Assembly: GCA_041907145.1 (NCBI GenBank)
Contig: JAYRHW010000101.1
Coordinates: 1 to 43,062, forward strand
Length of the DNA: 43,062 nt
Origin: JAFLCA01 sp041907145
Lineage (GTDB): Bacteria; Bdellovibrionota_C; UBA2361; JAFLCA01
Reading direction: 5' to 3'
Below the pieces are notes generated by a model. It was not told the DNA's origin and did no database searches. It saw only the letters and a program-made list of their open reading frames with translations. The position numbers and the translations under genes are program-made. This document shows, one piece after another, positions 34,266 to 42,423 of this stretch (positions are counted from its first letter, which is position 1; each line of letters opens with the position of its first letter).

Positions 34266-34757
34266 CTAAAAGGCCTTAAAATGCTCAAACGGTTGTTTAC
34301 AACCATCGCAGAAATGTAAGGACTTGCAGGCGGTGGAACCAAATTGACTTTGAAGTCGAGTCTGGCGGGAGTCACAGAAAGGGCAGGGAACTGCCTCTGC
34401 TTTCTTCCCCAGGGTCAGGAGCGGCTGCGGACCGCATTTGCCCGGCGGGGCGATACCATACTCCTTAAGTTTTCGCTTCCCTTCGGCGCTCATCCACTCG
34501 GTGGTCCAAGGCGGCGAAAATATCGTCCTTACTTGGGCACCAGGCACTCCCTTATCTCGTAAAGTATCAATAATATTTTTCTCGATGACAGCCATGGCTG
34601 GGCAGCCCGAGTACGTGGGAGTAATGCTGACTACGACGCCATCAGCGCTGACAGTCACCTCGCGTACGATTCCGAGGTCGATAACGCTAAGGACAGGAAC
34701 CTCAGGATCCCGTACAGAAGCAAGAATTTCGAAAATCTGTTCCCGCGAGGAAGTCAT
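34266..34757 (-). CDS. paaD: PaaD: maturation protein of phenylacetyl-CoA epoxidase
   Basis: This DUF59-type protein of about 163 residues has the N-terminal RDPEVPVLSVIDLGIVREV and TYSGCPAM motifs and a C-terminal set of cysteines (CPFCDS, FGSTACKS, FCDGCKQPF) that can bind iron-sulfur or zinc. PaaD is needed to assemble the epoxidase complex, probably its Fe-S reductase PaaE. The start at 34757 lies 4 nt after the paaC stop; the frame is open to 34823, but the extra residues would overlap paaC. PaaE, the usual next gene, is absent; the CADD gene follows instead, 68 nt away. Confidence 0.9.
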   Translation of the reverse strand: MTSSREQIFEILASVRDPEVPVLSVIDLGIVREVTVSADGVVVSITPTYSGCPAMAVIEKNIIDTLRDKGVPGAQVRTIFSPPWTTEWMSAEGKRKLKEYGIAPPGKCGPQPLLTLGKKAEAVPCPFCDSRQTRLQSQFGSTACKSLHFCDGCKQPFEHFKAF

Positions 34758-34761
34758 GGGA

Positions 34762-35526
34762 CTACCAGCGGGCATTTGGATGCGACCGCGCAAGAATCTG
34801 CAATTCAGACAGCATATGACCAAGATGCTCGGTGTGCCGGCCTTGGCGTCCGCTGACCATCAAGGGCGGAGTCGTCGGCCTGGCAAGCTTTGCCAAGGCA
34901 AGGACTTCATTGACTGTGGTTTCCCAGTGCTGTTTGAGTCCAGTCAGGGCTGGGATAATACCGGCAGCAGCGAGGGACTTGTCGACACTGTCTTGATAAA
35001 AGAGGTCTTCACAGAACGGCCAGATCTCGTCGACTGATGCCTGGATACGTTGATGGCTTTCGGTGGTGCCGTCCCCCAGGCGCACCATCCACTCCGCGCT
35101 ATGGCGGGCATGATACTGAGATTCCTTCAACGCCTTGGCGCAAATGCCTGCAAAGTCAGCATGGGTGCTCTTCTGCAGCTGCTCGAAGAGCGCGACACTG
35201 TACGCGCTGAAAAAGAATAGCTTCGCAATGGTATAGCCAAAGTCTCCCCTCGGTAGCTCGACCAGGCAGGAGTTTCTAAATTCTCGGTCATCACGGAAAT
35301 ATGCGAGTTTATCCTCGTCACGACCCTTTCCCTCGATCTGGCCGGCCAGCCGCAAGAAGTTCTGTGCCTGCCCCAACCCGTCCAGGGCGATGTTGGAAAG
35401 CGCTATATCCTCTTCGAGTATCGGACCATGGCCGCTCCACTCGGAAAGCCGTTGAGCATGCACCAGCCGATCGTCGCCAAGGCGCAAAAGAAATTCAAAA
35501 AATGCAGATTGCGTAGCAGCGTCCAT
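34762..35526 (-). CDS. paaC: PaaC: structural subunit of phenylacetyl-CoA epoxidase
   Basis: This 254-residue helical protein of the ferritin-like superfamily has landmarks RLGDDRLVHAQRLSEWSGHG near 11-30, ALDGLGQAQNFLRL near 47-60 and HARHSAEWMVRLGDG near 142-156. PaaC pairs with the catalytic PaaA to form the heteromeric core of the multicomponent monooxygenase; it has lost the metal site and serves structure. It lies 2 nt downstream of paaB and just before paaD. Length is as in E. coli PaaC (248 residues). Confidence 0.93.
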   Translation of the reverse strand: MDAATQSAFFEFLLRLGDDRLVHAQRLSEWSGHGPILEEDIALSNIALDGLGQAQNFLRLAGQIEGKGRDEDKLAYFRDDREFRNSCLVELPRGDFGYTIAKLFFFSAYSVALFEQLQKSTHADFAGICAKALKESQYHARHSAEWMVRLGDGTTESHQRIQASVDEIWPFCEDLFYQDSVDKSLAAAGIIPALTGLKQHWETTVNEVLALAKLARPTTPPLMVSGRQGRHTEHLGHMLSELQILARSHPNARW

Positions 35527-35528
35527 GC

Positions 35529-35840
35529 TTAGAGGTTTTTAACGCCCTTTGGCGACTTATAGAACTGTGGATAGCGGAACATCTTGTCGTTGGCCGGTTC
35601 AAAAAAGGGTCCGATGTCCTCGGGGGAACTGGCGGTAACAGCCTGCGCCGGCACGACCCAGATGCTCTTAACCGCACCGCGACGCGAGTAAACATCGCGA
35701 GCATTTAGCAGGGCCAGCTTAGCATCGTTAGCCTGCACGCTGCCCGCATGCATATGCGGCTCGCCCAGTTCCTCCTGCACGAAAACTTCCCAGCGTGGTG
35801 CGCGTGAGGATTGATCTCCAGTATTAGATTGCGAAGCCAT
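35529..35840 (-). CDS. paaB: PaaB: bridging subunit of phenylacetyl-CoA epoxidase
   Basis: This 103-residue protein has the motifs WEVFVQEELGEPHMHAGSVQ and ALLNARDVYSRRGAVKSIWV that mark PaaB. In E. coli PaaB links PaaAC heterodimers into the functional complex. It lies 14 nt after paaA and 2 nt before paaC. The first 15 residues (SQSNTGDQSSRAPR) are polar and probably flexible. Confidence 0.94.
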   Translation of the reverse strand: MASQSNTGDQSSRAPRWEVFVQEELGEPHMHAGSVQANDAKLALLNARDVYSRRGAVKSIWVVPAQAVTASSPEDIGPFFEPANDKMFRYPQFYKSPKGVKNL

Positions 35841-35854
35841 AGTCCCTCGTTACA

Positions 35855-36799
35855 TTATGCCGCGATTTGCTCGGACCCAGCGTGTTTGCGCGCGTACGCC
35901 GCTGCAGCTTCACGCACCCAAGTACCATTCTCATGGGCCTTCCGCCGTGCGCCGATTCGCTCGCGGTTGCATGGCCCATTGCCGTTAATGACTGAGAAAA
36001 ACTCGTCCCAATTTATGGGGCCATGGTCGTAGTGCCCGGTCTGCTCGTTGAATTTAAGCAAGGGGTCAGGAAGTTTAAGTCCGATAGCCTCGGCCTGCGG
36101 GACCGTCATATCGATGAAGCGCTGACGCAGGTCGTCGTTGCTCTTTCGCTTGACGCCCCAGCGCATCAGTTCGGCTGAATTGGGAGAATCCTTGTCGCTG
36201 GGTCCGAACATCATGAGAGATGGCCACCACCAGCGGTTCACGGCATCCTGCGCCATGGCCTTTTGCTCCGGCGTGCCGGAAGCGAGCGTGGTCATAATTT
36301 CGAAGCCTTGCTTCTTATGGAAATTCTCCTCTTTGCAAATTCTGATCATGGCGCGGGAGTAAGGGCCGTACGAGCACTTGGCCAGCGTGGTTTGATTGAC
36401 AATGGCAGCGCCATCGACAAACCAGCCAATCGTGCCCATGTCGGCCCAGGTCAAAGAGGGATAGTTAAAAATATTGGAGTATTTTGCCTTGCCATCCAAC
36501 AGTTCCTGGATGAGGTCGTCGCGTTCGACTCCCAGGGTTTCAGTCCCGCTATAGATATACAGACCGTGACCTGCCTCGTCTTGCACCTTGGCCAGGAGAA
36601 TCATCTTGCGACGTAGGGAGGGGGCGCGTGTAATCCAGTTCCCCTCGGGGAGCATGCCAACGATTTCAGAGTGCGCGTGCTGAGACATCATGCGAATGAG
36701 CTGCTTACGGTAACGCTCAGGCATCCAGTCTTTGGGTTCGATTATTTCGCCGTGGGCGATCCGATCTTCGAACGCTTTGATCTGTTCCGCTGTATCCAT
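35855..36799 (-). CDS. paaA: PaaA: catalytic subunit of phenylacetyl-CoA epoxidase
   Basis: This 314-residue diiron oxygenase subunit carries the metal-ligand segments QDEAGHGLYIYSGTETLG near 92-109 and CKEENFHKKQGFEIM near 154-168 (ExxH pairs). It adds one oxygen atom from O2 to the ring of phenylacetyl-CoA, giving the 1,2-epoxide. It is the first gene of the paaABCD operon. The divergent gap upstream has a 20-bp inverted repeat (36838-36857) that could be its operator. Length matches E. coli PaaA (309 residues). Confidence 0.95.
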   Translation of the reverse strand: MDTAEQIKAFEDRIAHGEIIEPKDWMPERYRKQLIRMMSQHAHSEIVGMLPEGNWITRAPSLRRKMILLAKVQDEAGHGLYIYSGTETLGVERDDLIQELLDGKAKYSNIFNYPSLTWADMGTIGWFVDGAAIVNQTTLAKCSYGPYSRAMIRICKEENFHKKQGFEIMTTLASGTPEQKAMAQDAVNRWWWPSLMMFGPSDKDSPNSAELMRWGVKRKSNDDLRQRFIDMTVPQAEAIGLKLPDPLLKFNEQTGHYDHGPINWDEFFSVINGNGPCNRERIGARRKAHENGTWVREAAAAYARKHAGSEQIAA

Positions 36800-36837
36800 C
36801 GATAGTTAATCCCGATCGACTGCAATAATATGGAGCG

Positions 36838-36857
36838 AATACGATTATTACCGTATT
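36838..36857. promoter_or_regulatory. candidate operator upstream of paaA
   Basis: AATACG (36838-36843) and CGTATT (36852-36857) are perfect inverted arms separated by 8 nt, 39 bp upstream of the paaA start in the divergent paaA/hydratase region. The size fits a TetR- or GntR-type dimer site. On the plus strand TTTACA (36907-36912) with TATGGT (36928-36933) at 15-nt spacing may be the weak promoter of the hydratase gene. No regulator gene is nearby. Confidence 0.4.
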
Positions 36858-36969
36858 TGGGGCAGCAAGCCAAAAGGCTCGACTATTAGACACAAATCCC
36901 GGACAGTTTACAATCGCCTCGAAATGATATGGTATTGAATACTCAAGATTATTTAGTAACGGTGCAATC

Positions 36970-37734
36970 ATGGGGCAGGCTGAAGAGGGGTGGGTTCGTT
37001 CAAACATAGAGGCAGGTGTCGGGACGATTACCTTCCATCATCCGAAAGGCAATTCGCTGCCTGGGGCGCTGCTGCGCGGGCTCGCCGACGAGACGCAGAA
37101 ATTGGGCGCCAACACAGATGCTAAGGTAATTGTGCTGCGCAGCGAGGGAGATTCGGCATTTTGCGGCGGGGCCTCGTTTGCTGAACTTCAAGCGATAAAG
37201 AACAAGGAGCAGGGCAAAGAATTCTTTTCCGGGTTTGCGCGGCTTATCCTAGCGATGAAATCAGTCCCAAAGTTTGTCATCGCTCGAGTGCATTCAAAAG
37301 CTGTCGGCGGCGGAGTCGGCGTGGCCGCTGCGGCTGATTATGCTCTGGCGACAACCGGATCCTCAGCCAAACTAAGTGAATTGGCTCTCGGGATAGGACC
37401 ATTCGTCGTAGGACCGGCAGTAGAGCGTAAGATGGGAGCGGCTGCATTTACTGCCATGTCAATTGACTATGATTGGCGCGACGCGACCTGGTGCCGCGCC
37501 AAGGGGCTCTACAACGAAATTTTTGCCTCGTACTCGGAGCTCGACAATGCGGTAAGTGCGCTGGCCCAAAAGTTAGCCAAATCCAGTCCCGATGCCATGG
37601 CTGAACTGAAGCGAGTGTTTTGGCAGGGAACGGAAGGTTGGGATCGGCTTCTCGATGAACGCGCTGGAGTGAGCGGGAGACTGGTTCTTTCGGAGTTTGC
37701 TCGCAACTATATCGCAAGTTTTTCCAAAAGCTAA
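36970..37734 (+). CDS. enoyl-CoA hydratase/isomerase, possible PaaF
   Basis: This 254-residue crotonase-fold protein has oxyanion-hole segments FCGGASF near 59-65 and KAVGGGVGVAAAADYALA near 111-128, and KLSELALGIGP near 136-146, which carries a glutamate where hydratases have a catalytic one. Its divergent position next to paaA and the absence of a separate paaF suggest it hydrates 2,3-dehydroadipyl-CoA, but the sequence is diverged from typical PaaF and other substrates are possible. It converges on the LOG gene with only 4 nt between stop codons. Confidence 0.8.
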   Translation: MGQAEEGWVRSNIEAGVGTITFHHPKGNSLPGALLRGLADETQKLGANTDAKVIVLRSEGDSAFCGGASFAELQAIKNKEQGKEFFSGFARLILAMKSVPKFVIARVHSKAVGGGVGVAAAADYALATTGSSAKLSELALGIGPFVVGPAVERKMGAAAFTAMSIDYDWRDATWCRAKGLYNEIFASYSELDNAVSALAQKLAKSSPDAMAELKRVFWQGTEGWDRLLDERAGVSGRLVLSEFARNYIASFSKS

Positions 37735-37738
37735 GTTT

Positions 37739-38512
37739 CTATCTCTCCCAAAGAATTTTCCAGCTTTTGGGGCGATAGCGATACTGCAGTCCGAATTTCT
37801 CGAACGTGCGCTCGCGCACGATTTTGACCGCTTCCTCTGGTGAATCCGTCAGCTGAAAAATGTCCACGTCAGCCATGTCGATAGCTGAGCGTGCGAGCAG
37901 CGTATCCTGGATAAATCGCACCAACGGGAGCCAGTAGTCCCTGCCGACGAGGACAATCGGAAAGTGCCTTATTTTGCCGGTCTGTATCAGCGTCGCCGTT
38001 TCAAATATTTCATCGAGAGTTCCGTACCCGCCGGGCAGGGCGATGAATGCGTACGAATACTTGAGCAGCATGACTTTACGCACGAAGAAGTGCCGGAAGT
38101 TAATCCAACGATCGAGATATGGATTGGGCTTTTGCTCCTTGGGCAGCACGATGTTGCAGCCGATCGAGGTGCCATGGGCGTCCTTTGCGCCCCGGTTCGC
38201 GGCTTCCATGATGCCTGGGCCACCGCCGGTCATGACGGTGAAGCCTTCCTTTGCAAGCAGCCCGCCAATTTTTCGCGCTACGGCGTAAGCTTCACTATTT
38301 TCACTGAACCGGGCCGAACCGAAAACGGTTACGCAGGGGCCCACGAAGTGTAGGGCACGAAAGCCGCGCACAAATTCCAGGAAGATTTTGATCGCCTCCC
38401 AGAGCTCGAAGCGTCTCTGTCTGGGGCCCTGGAGGAACCGTTCCTCGATAGAGTAAACGCCGACCTTTCCCCAACGAAAGTTTTCTATCTCCTGATCGGT
38501 GCGAGTCTCCAT
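37739..38512 (-). CDS. LOG family protein
   Basis: This 257-residue Rossmann-fold protein has both family signatures: GGGPGIMEAANRG at 97-109 and PGGYGTLDE at 160-168. LOG proteins are nucleoside 5'-monophosphate phosphoribohydrolases that release a base from cytokinin-type or other nucleotides; many bacterial ones have general nucleotide-hydrolase roles. An N-terminal 55-residue extension (ENFRWGKVGVYS) precedes the core, as in a longer bacterial subgroup. It lies 53 nt downstream of the photolyase gene on the same strand. Confidence 0.9.
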   Translation of the reverse strand: METRTDQEIENFRWGKVGVYSIEERFLQGPRQRRFELWEAIKIFLEFVRGFRALHFVGPCVTVFGSARFSENSEAYAVARKIGGLLAKEGFTVMTGGGPGIMEAANRGAKDAHGTSIGCNIVLPKEQKPNPYLDRWINFRHFFVRKVMLLKYSYAFIALPGGYGTLDEIFETATLIQTGKIRHFPIVLVGRDYWLPLVRFIQDTLLARSAIDMADVDIFQLTDSPEEAVKIVRERTFEKFGLQYRYRPKSWKILWER

Positions 38513-38565
38513 GGACGGTATGCTAACTGGAATTATATACCTTGGCTATTCATCGGGTTGCGCGT

Positions 38566-40056
38566 TCAGTCCCTCTCATACAGGTCAATGGCGCGCTCCT
38601 TCTGCTCCCTATGATCGACAATAGGCGCGGGATACTGCGCCGTCGCTCCGCGATCATGCGGCGCGTGAATCTGCTTATCCTTGACGTTACGCAGCTCGGG
38701 GACGAATGCTCGGATATACTCCCCGGAAGCATCGAATTTCTCGCTCTGCAGCAGGGGGTTGAAAATTCGAAAGTACGGTTGGGGATCGCATCCTGTAGAG
38801 GCTGCCCACTGCCAGCCCCCATTATTGGGGGCCAGATCCCCATCGAGCAATTTCTCCATAAAATACCGCTCGCCCCACTGCCAGGATATCAAGAGATCCT
38901 TGGTGAGAAAGGAGGCAACTATCATGCGCAACCTATTGTGCATCCAGCCAGTCGTATTCAATTGGCGCATGCCGGCATCGACTATGGGATATCCAGTTCT
39001 CCCTTCCTTCCAGGCGTCGAAATAATCCTCTCGATTTTCCCAGGCTAGGTTTTGATATTTGGACAGAAAGGACTCGTTTTCGACACGGGGGTTATGAAAC
39101 AGGATGTAGTAGTAGAACTCACGCCAAACGATTTCCTTGAGAAATACCGTGATCCCATCCTTCCCCTTAAAATCAACTCTGGCTTGCTGCAGCGCAGCAG
39201 CAATTTGAGCGGAGGTCAGCGATCCGTTTTTTAGGTAAATAGATAGTTGCGACGTGCCATCGATTGCGGGGAAATCACGCCTTTCCGCGTATGCCTGCAC
39301 ACGATCGCGCACGAAGGATTTCAACGCCTGATAGGCCACTACACTCCCCGCCGCGGGAATTTTAATGCTGACGTTACGAGCATTCTCGCTTTCGTACCTC
39401 TCGAGCTTATCTGCGGGTGGATTGGACAAAACATCGGTCCAACGGAGGGAGAATAGGGGTTCCGTATCACTACCAGCCATTTGCCGTTCGAGGTATTCCA
39501 AGCCCTTTCGCTGAGCCTGAATTCGCTCTTGAATTATAGAATTTTGAAACAATGCAAACCAGCGCCGCGCATAGGGAGAGTATATCTGATAGGTGCCCTC
39601 ATTATCATCCTTGAGAACCTCATGCGGTTCGATCAACAGATGATCACGTTCAGTATGCATCCTGAGTCCCGCTGCGTTACAGAGCGATGCAAGGCGCGCA
39701 TCCCGTACGCGGGCGAATGGCTCATAGTCGCGGTTGCATGAGACTGACACGGGAAGCCCCTGCGGTCCTGACTTGAGAAGTTCAAATATATGAGCAAATG
39801 CGGTGTCCGGACCTTGATCGAGCACCAAAAGATCTCCGCCCAGCCTCTGCAACTCAGTCTTGAGCGCCTGCAGAGTCTTGAGAAAGAAGGCGAAGCGGTT
39901 TGGCGAGAAATCCGAGCGTGCAAGGAAAGTAGGATCGAAGCAAAAGAATCCCAGAACTCTGCCCTTGTACTCCTTCCAACTGCGCTGTAAAGCTGGGTTG
40001 CCGGCAACGCGCAAGTCGCGGCGAAACCAGTGGATGCAATAGGGGCTCTTGTTCAT
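38566..40056 (-). CDS. phr: deoxyribodipyrimidine photolyase
   Basis: This 496-residue protein has an N-terminal antenna domain (CIHWFRRDLRVAGNPAL at 7-23) and a C-terminal FAD domain with the canonical WREFYYYILFHNP, GYPIVDAGMRQLNTTGWMHNR and NNGGWQWAASTGCDPQPYFR motifs (each a short segment of the FAD and lesion site). It uses blue light to split cyclobutane pyrimidine dimers, so the organism meets light at least at times. The class is CPD photolyase type I-like. It is divergent from rsmB across an 82-bp gap. Confidence 0.93.
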   Translation of the reverse strand: MNKSPYCIHWFRRDLRVAGNPALQRSWKEYKGRVLGFFCFDPTFLARSDFSPNRFAFFLKTLQALKTELQRLGGDLLVLDQGPDTAFAHIFELLKSGPQGLPVSVSCNRDYEPFARVRDARLASLCNAAGLRMHTERDHLLIEPHEVLKDDNEGTYQIYSPYARRWFALFQNSIIQERIQAQRKGLEYLERQMAGSDTEPLFSLRWTDVLSNPPADKLERYESENARNVSIKIPAAGSVVAYQALKSFVRDRVQAYAERRDFPAIDGTSQLSIYLKNGSLTSAQIAAALQQARVDFKGKDGITVFLKEIVWREFYYYILFHNPRVENESFLSKYQNLAWENREDYFDAWKEGRTGYPIVDAGMRQLNTTGWMHNRLRMIVASFLTKDLLISWQWGERYFMEKLLDGDLAPNNGGWQWAASTGCDPQPYFRIFNPLLQSEKFDASGEYIRAFVPELRNVKDKQIHAPHDRGATAQYPAPIVDHREQKERAIDLYERD

Positions 40057-40138
40057 CGTCGTAAGCCGCCACAGACGAGCAGAGAAAGCCCGCCTGCAGG
40101 ATTCGATTTTAAGTCAGTAATCGTCTATACATACGTGT

Positions 40139-41506
40139 ATGCGAGCTGCGAAATCAAGACCACTCAAGGCAGGCGCCGTCAGAACACGCGCGCTGGCCGT
40201 TGAAATTCTATGCCAGTCGGAAAGGCCCGGCGCACATTCTAATGCGCTGCTGCAGCGTGCGCGCAGTAAGCTTTCACTTCACTACCCGCTCTTACAACGC
40301 ATGGTTAAGGGAACCTTGCAGTGGCGGGACCGTATCGATTCGATTTGGCTTAGACATGCCAAGCAAGCAACCAGTTCCTTGGGTGCGCAAGAGAGAAATT
40401 TGATTCGAATAGCGGTTTATCAGCTGCTCTTTCTTGAGCATGTTGAGCGTGAATTGATCTTGAGAGAAACGGAAACCCTAGTTCAGCAGTTTAACCCCGA
40501 GGGAGCACGTAAAGCTGTTTCTTTGCTTCGTTCCCTTGATCCCAGCGAGGCCAGCGCTGAGGTGTCGAATGCCGAGAAGAACCTCAGCTCCGATGATATT
40601 GCCCGCAACTTTAGTCATCCAGTCTGGCTTGTGCGTCGCTGGATTGAGCAGTGGGGCAAGGAGGAGACGATAAAGCTTTGCGCCGCGAATAATCGCCCCT
40701 GGCCGGTCTGCGTGCGGGTGAATTCTCTAAAGGCCAAGCCCCAGCAGGTCGCCAAATCTCTGCAGGCGCAGGGCGTGCATGTATCGCGAGGTAAGTTCGT
40801 CAAAGGCTGCTTCCATTTGCAGAAGATTCCACGTGATGTCGATCTGGAATCTCTCGAGGCATTCCGCTATGGATTGATGCAGGTGCAGGATGAGAGTTCG
40901 GCTTTAATGGGACTCTTGCTCGATCCACAGCCCGGGGAGTCGGTGCTGGATCTCTGTGCGGCTCCGGGCGGGAAAGCTGTTCATCTCGCGGCGTTGATGC
41001 GAAATGAAGGGCGAATTCTAGCCGTAGATATTCATGATTCCAAATTATCTTTAGTGAAGGATAACTGTAAGCGGCCGGGTGCAAAGATCGTGCGTCTCAA
41101 GTGCGCCGACGCCTCGACCTTAGCCCTGCAGTCTCCGGCTGATAAAATTCTGCTCGATGCACCGTGCTCTGGGCTTGGTGTGCTGGGGAGGAAGGCGGAT
41201 ATTCGCTGGGCCAAGGATGCACGGACGATCGAAGAGCTTGCCCAGCTCCAAGGGCGGCTCCTCGATAACTCGGCAAAACTGCTTCGCCCGGGCGGCCGGG
41301 TTTTGTACAGCACCTGCACTATCGATCCGCTTGAGAATGAGGGAGTCGTGAATGCCTTCCTCACTCGGCATCCAAATTTCAAAGTGATTGTTCCCACCGA
41401 GCGCTGTCCGCGTGAGCTGCTGACCAAGGAAGGATTCGTTCGCACATGGCCGCACCGGCATGGTATGGCGGGGGCCTTTGCGGCGCTCTTAGAAAAACAA
41501 GCATAA
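40139..41506 (+). CDS. rsmB: 16S rRNA m5C967 methyltransferase
   Basis: This 455-residue protein has an N-terminal NusB-like RNA-binding domain (about 15-140) and a C-terminal SAM-dependent domain. Landmarks are VLDLCAAPGGKAVHL (SAM site), DAPCSGLG with C343, and YSTCTIDPLENE with the nucleophile C393, both conserved in RsmB. It methylates C967 (E. coli numbering) of 16S rRNA. The start has no ribosome binding site; TATACA at 40125-40130 would give a transcript starting near the ATG, so a leaderless message is possible. It is divergent from the photolyase gene. Confidence 0.93.
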   Translation: MRAAKSRPLKAGAVRTRALAVEILCQSERPGAHSNALLQRARSKLSLHYPLLQRMVKGTLQWRDRIDSIWLRHAKQATSSLGAQERNLIRIAVYQLLFLEHVERELILRETETLVQQFNPEGARKAVSLLRSLDPSEASAEVSNAEKNLSSDDIARNFSHPVWLVRRWIEQWGKEETIKLCAANNRPWPVCVRVNSLKAKPQQVAKSLQAQGVHVSRGKFVKGCFHLQKIPRDVDLESLEAFRYGLMQVQDESSALMGLLLDPQPGESVLDLCAAPGGKAVHLAALMRNEGRILAVDIHDSKLSLVKDNCKRPGAKIVRLKCADASTLALQSPADKILLDAPCSGLGVLGRKADIRWAKDARTIEELAQLQGRLLDNSAKLLRPGGRVLYSTCTIDPLENEGVVNAFLTRHPNFKVIVPTERCPRELLTKEGFVRTWPHRHGMAGAFAALLEKQA

Positions 41507-41544
41507 CAAGTACTTGCAGGCCGCTTGACCAACCTCCCAGGCAT

Positions 41545-41559
41545 AGGAGAAAATCTCCT
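41545..41559 (+). terminator. small hairpin after rsmB
   Basis: AGGAGA (41545-41550) and TCTCCT (41554-41559) form a perfect stem with a 3-base loop 39 nt after the rsmB stop. Only TGCTT follows, so termination is uncertain. Confidence 0.25.
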
Positions 41560-41700
41560 TGCTTCGGAGTTCTGGAGCAATTTAGCGGGCTAAAGTACTG
41601 ATTTCGCTGCTTTTCAGCTGAGGGTGTTCTGCACCCTGATCTGAGAAACACGACTGGTGTGCCATGGTTTCATTGCTCGCCTCGAGGTTGTGAGAGTTCT

Positions 41701-41728
41701 TTTACAATAGGTATTTGAGAAATAGCAT
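41701..41728 (+). promoter_or_regulatory. candidate promoter of the orphan gene at 41860
   Basis: TTTACA (41701-41706, five of six matches to the -35) and TAGCAT (41723-41728, four of six to the -10) are 16 nt apart. A start near 41735 would give a leader of about 125 nt that contains the hairpins at 41742-41818. Confidence 0.35.
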
Positions 41729-41741
41729 TTACTGCTGTGCT

Positions 41742-41818
41742 CCGGCCTTCTTCGTGGCCGGTAGAATGGCGCCCTGACAATAGAACCTACGCTCTTGTGG
41801 TTTCTGTTGTCAGAGCGT
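41742..41818 (+). promoter_or_regulatory. structured leader with a possible pseudoknot
   Basis: CCGGCC (41742-41747) pairs with GGCCGG (41756-41761). A second stem pairs 41774-41787 (CTGACAA...ACC) with 41799-41813 (GG...TTGTCAG), one bulge and one G-U. ACGCTC (41789-41794), in the loop of that stem, is complementary to GAGCGT (41813-41818), just after it, which would make an H-type pseudoknot. The rest of the 353-bp gap after rsmB shows no gene. Confidence 0.4.
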
Positions 41819-41859
41819 TCTGACTATCGAGCACAACGAAGATACAGGAGTTTCAAGCA

Positions 41860-42300
41860 GTGGAAGATGAAAGCCGAACGGATTCGACTGGGCAGCTCGT
41901 CGGGGTGACTGATTTCAGCACTTACTCGAGACTGCTCGACCGAGGGATTTTCGTTCCGAGAACCGCCGTGTCCATGGGCCTGCAGATGATTGCGGGCATC
42001 AGCCGTGAGGAAGCCAGCCGCAGCCGAGTGCGCGTCCTGTGCGACACCTTCGGCGCGGACGACACCCTCCAGACTCTCAAAGGAGCGGCTGAGAGGGCGG
42101 ACCTGGGATTTCGGATTCCACAGGTCGAGGATGAACTCTGCGTCATTCTCCCCGATTCCCGGCGTGAGGTGCATGAGCTTTTCTGCTCGTACACTCGCGT
42201 ACTGGTGATTGGGTCTGATGGTCTGGTCGCACACGTCGCCCCCGCTGGAGAGCGCGCTGTTACGGAAACGGTCCGTCAGCGCGAAGAAACCCTGGTCTGA
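41860..42300 (+). CDS. unrecognised 146-residue protein, GC3-rich
   Basis: The start is GTG at 41860, with AGGAG 9 nt upstream (41846-41850). The protein is soluble and mostly helical and beta mixed, with no signal peptide or membrane segment. Visible blocks are AGISREEASRSRVRVLCDTF near 45-64 and ELFCSYTRVLVIGSDGLVAH near 106-125. No family is recognised. Codon third positions are rich in G and C, unlike most neighbours but like the orphan gene at 15672. It stands alone with a structured leader before it and a hairpin at its stop, suggesting an independently regulated single-gene unit. Confidence 0.7.
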   Translation: MEDESRTDSTGQLVGVTDFSTYSRLLDRGIFVPRTAVSMGLQMIAGISREEASRSRVRVLCDTFGADDTLQTLKGAAERADLGFRIPQVEDELCVILPDSRREVHELFCSYTRVLVIGSDGLVAHVAPAGERAVTETVRQREETLV

Positions 42301-42327
42301 CGCTCATTGAGAGAGAAAAAAGAGCGT
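42300..42327 (+). terminator. hairpin at the stop of the orphan gene
   Basis: ACGCTC (42300-42305, beginning on the last stop base) pairs with GAGCGT (42322-42327). The same pair of hexamers appears in the leader of this gene (41789-41794 and 41813-41818). No T-run follows. Confidence 0.35.
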
Positions 42328-42423
42328 TAGCCCCATAGGAGCCCATCAGTGGAGAGACAGCCGCCAGGCAATCTTCGAGTGCATTTCTTTGCGCCACTCG
42401 TGTTTCTCCACCTTTCCAATTGC

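Noticed and set aside
38542..39048. 168-codon plus-strand frame opposite the photolyase gene
   Set aside because: Covers the highly conserved FAD-binding region on the other strand; shadow.
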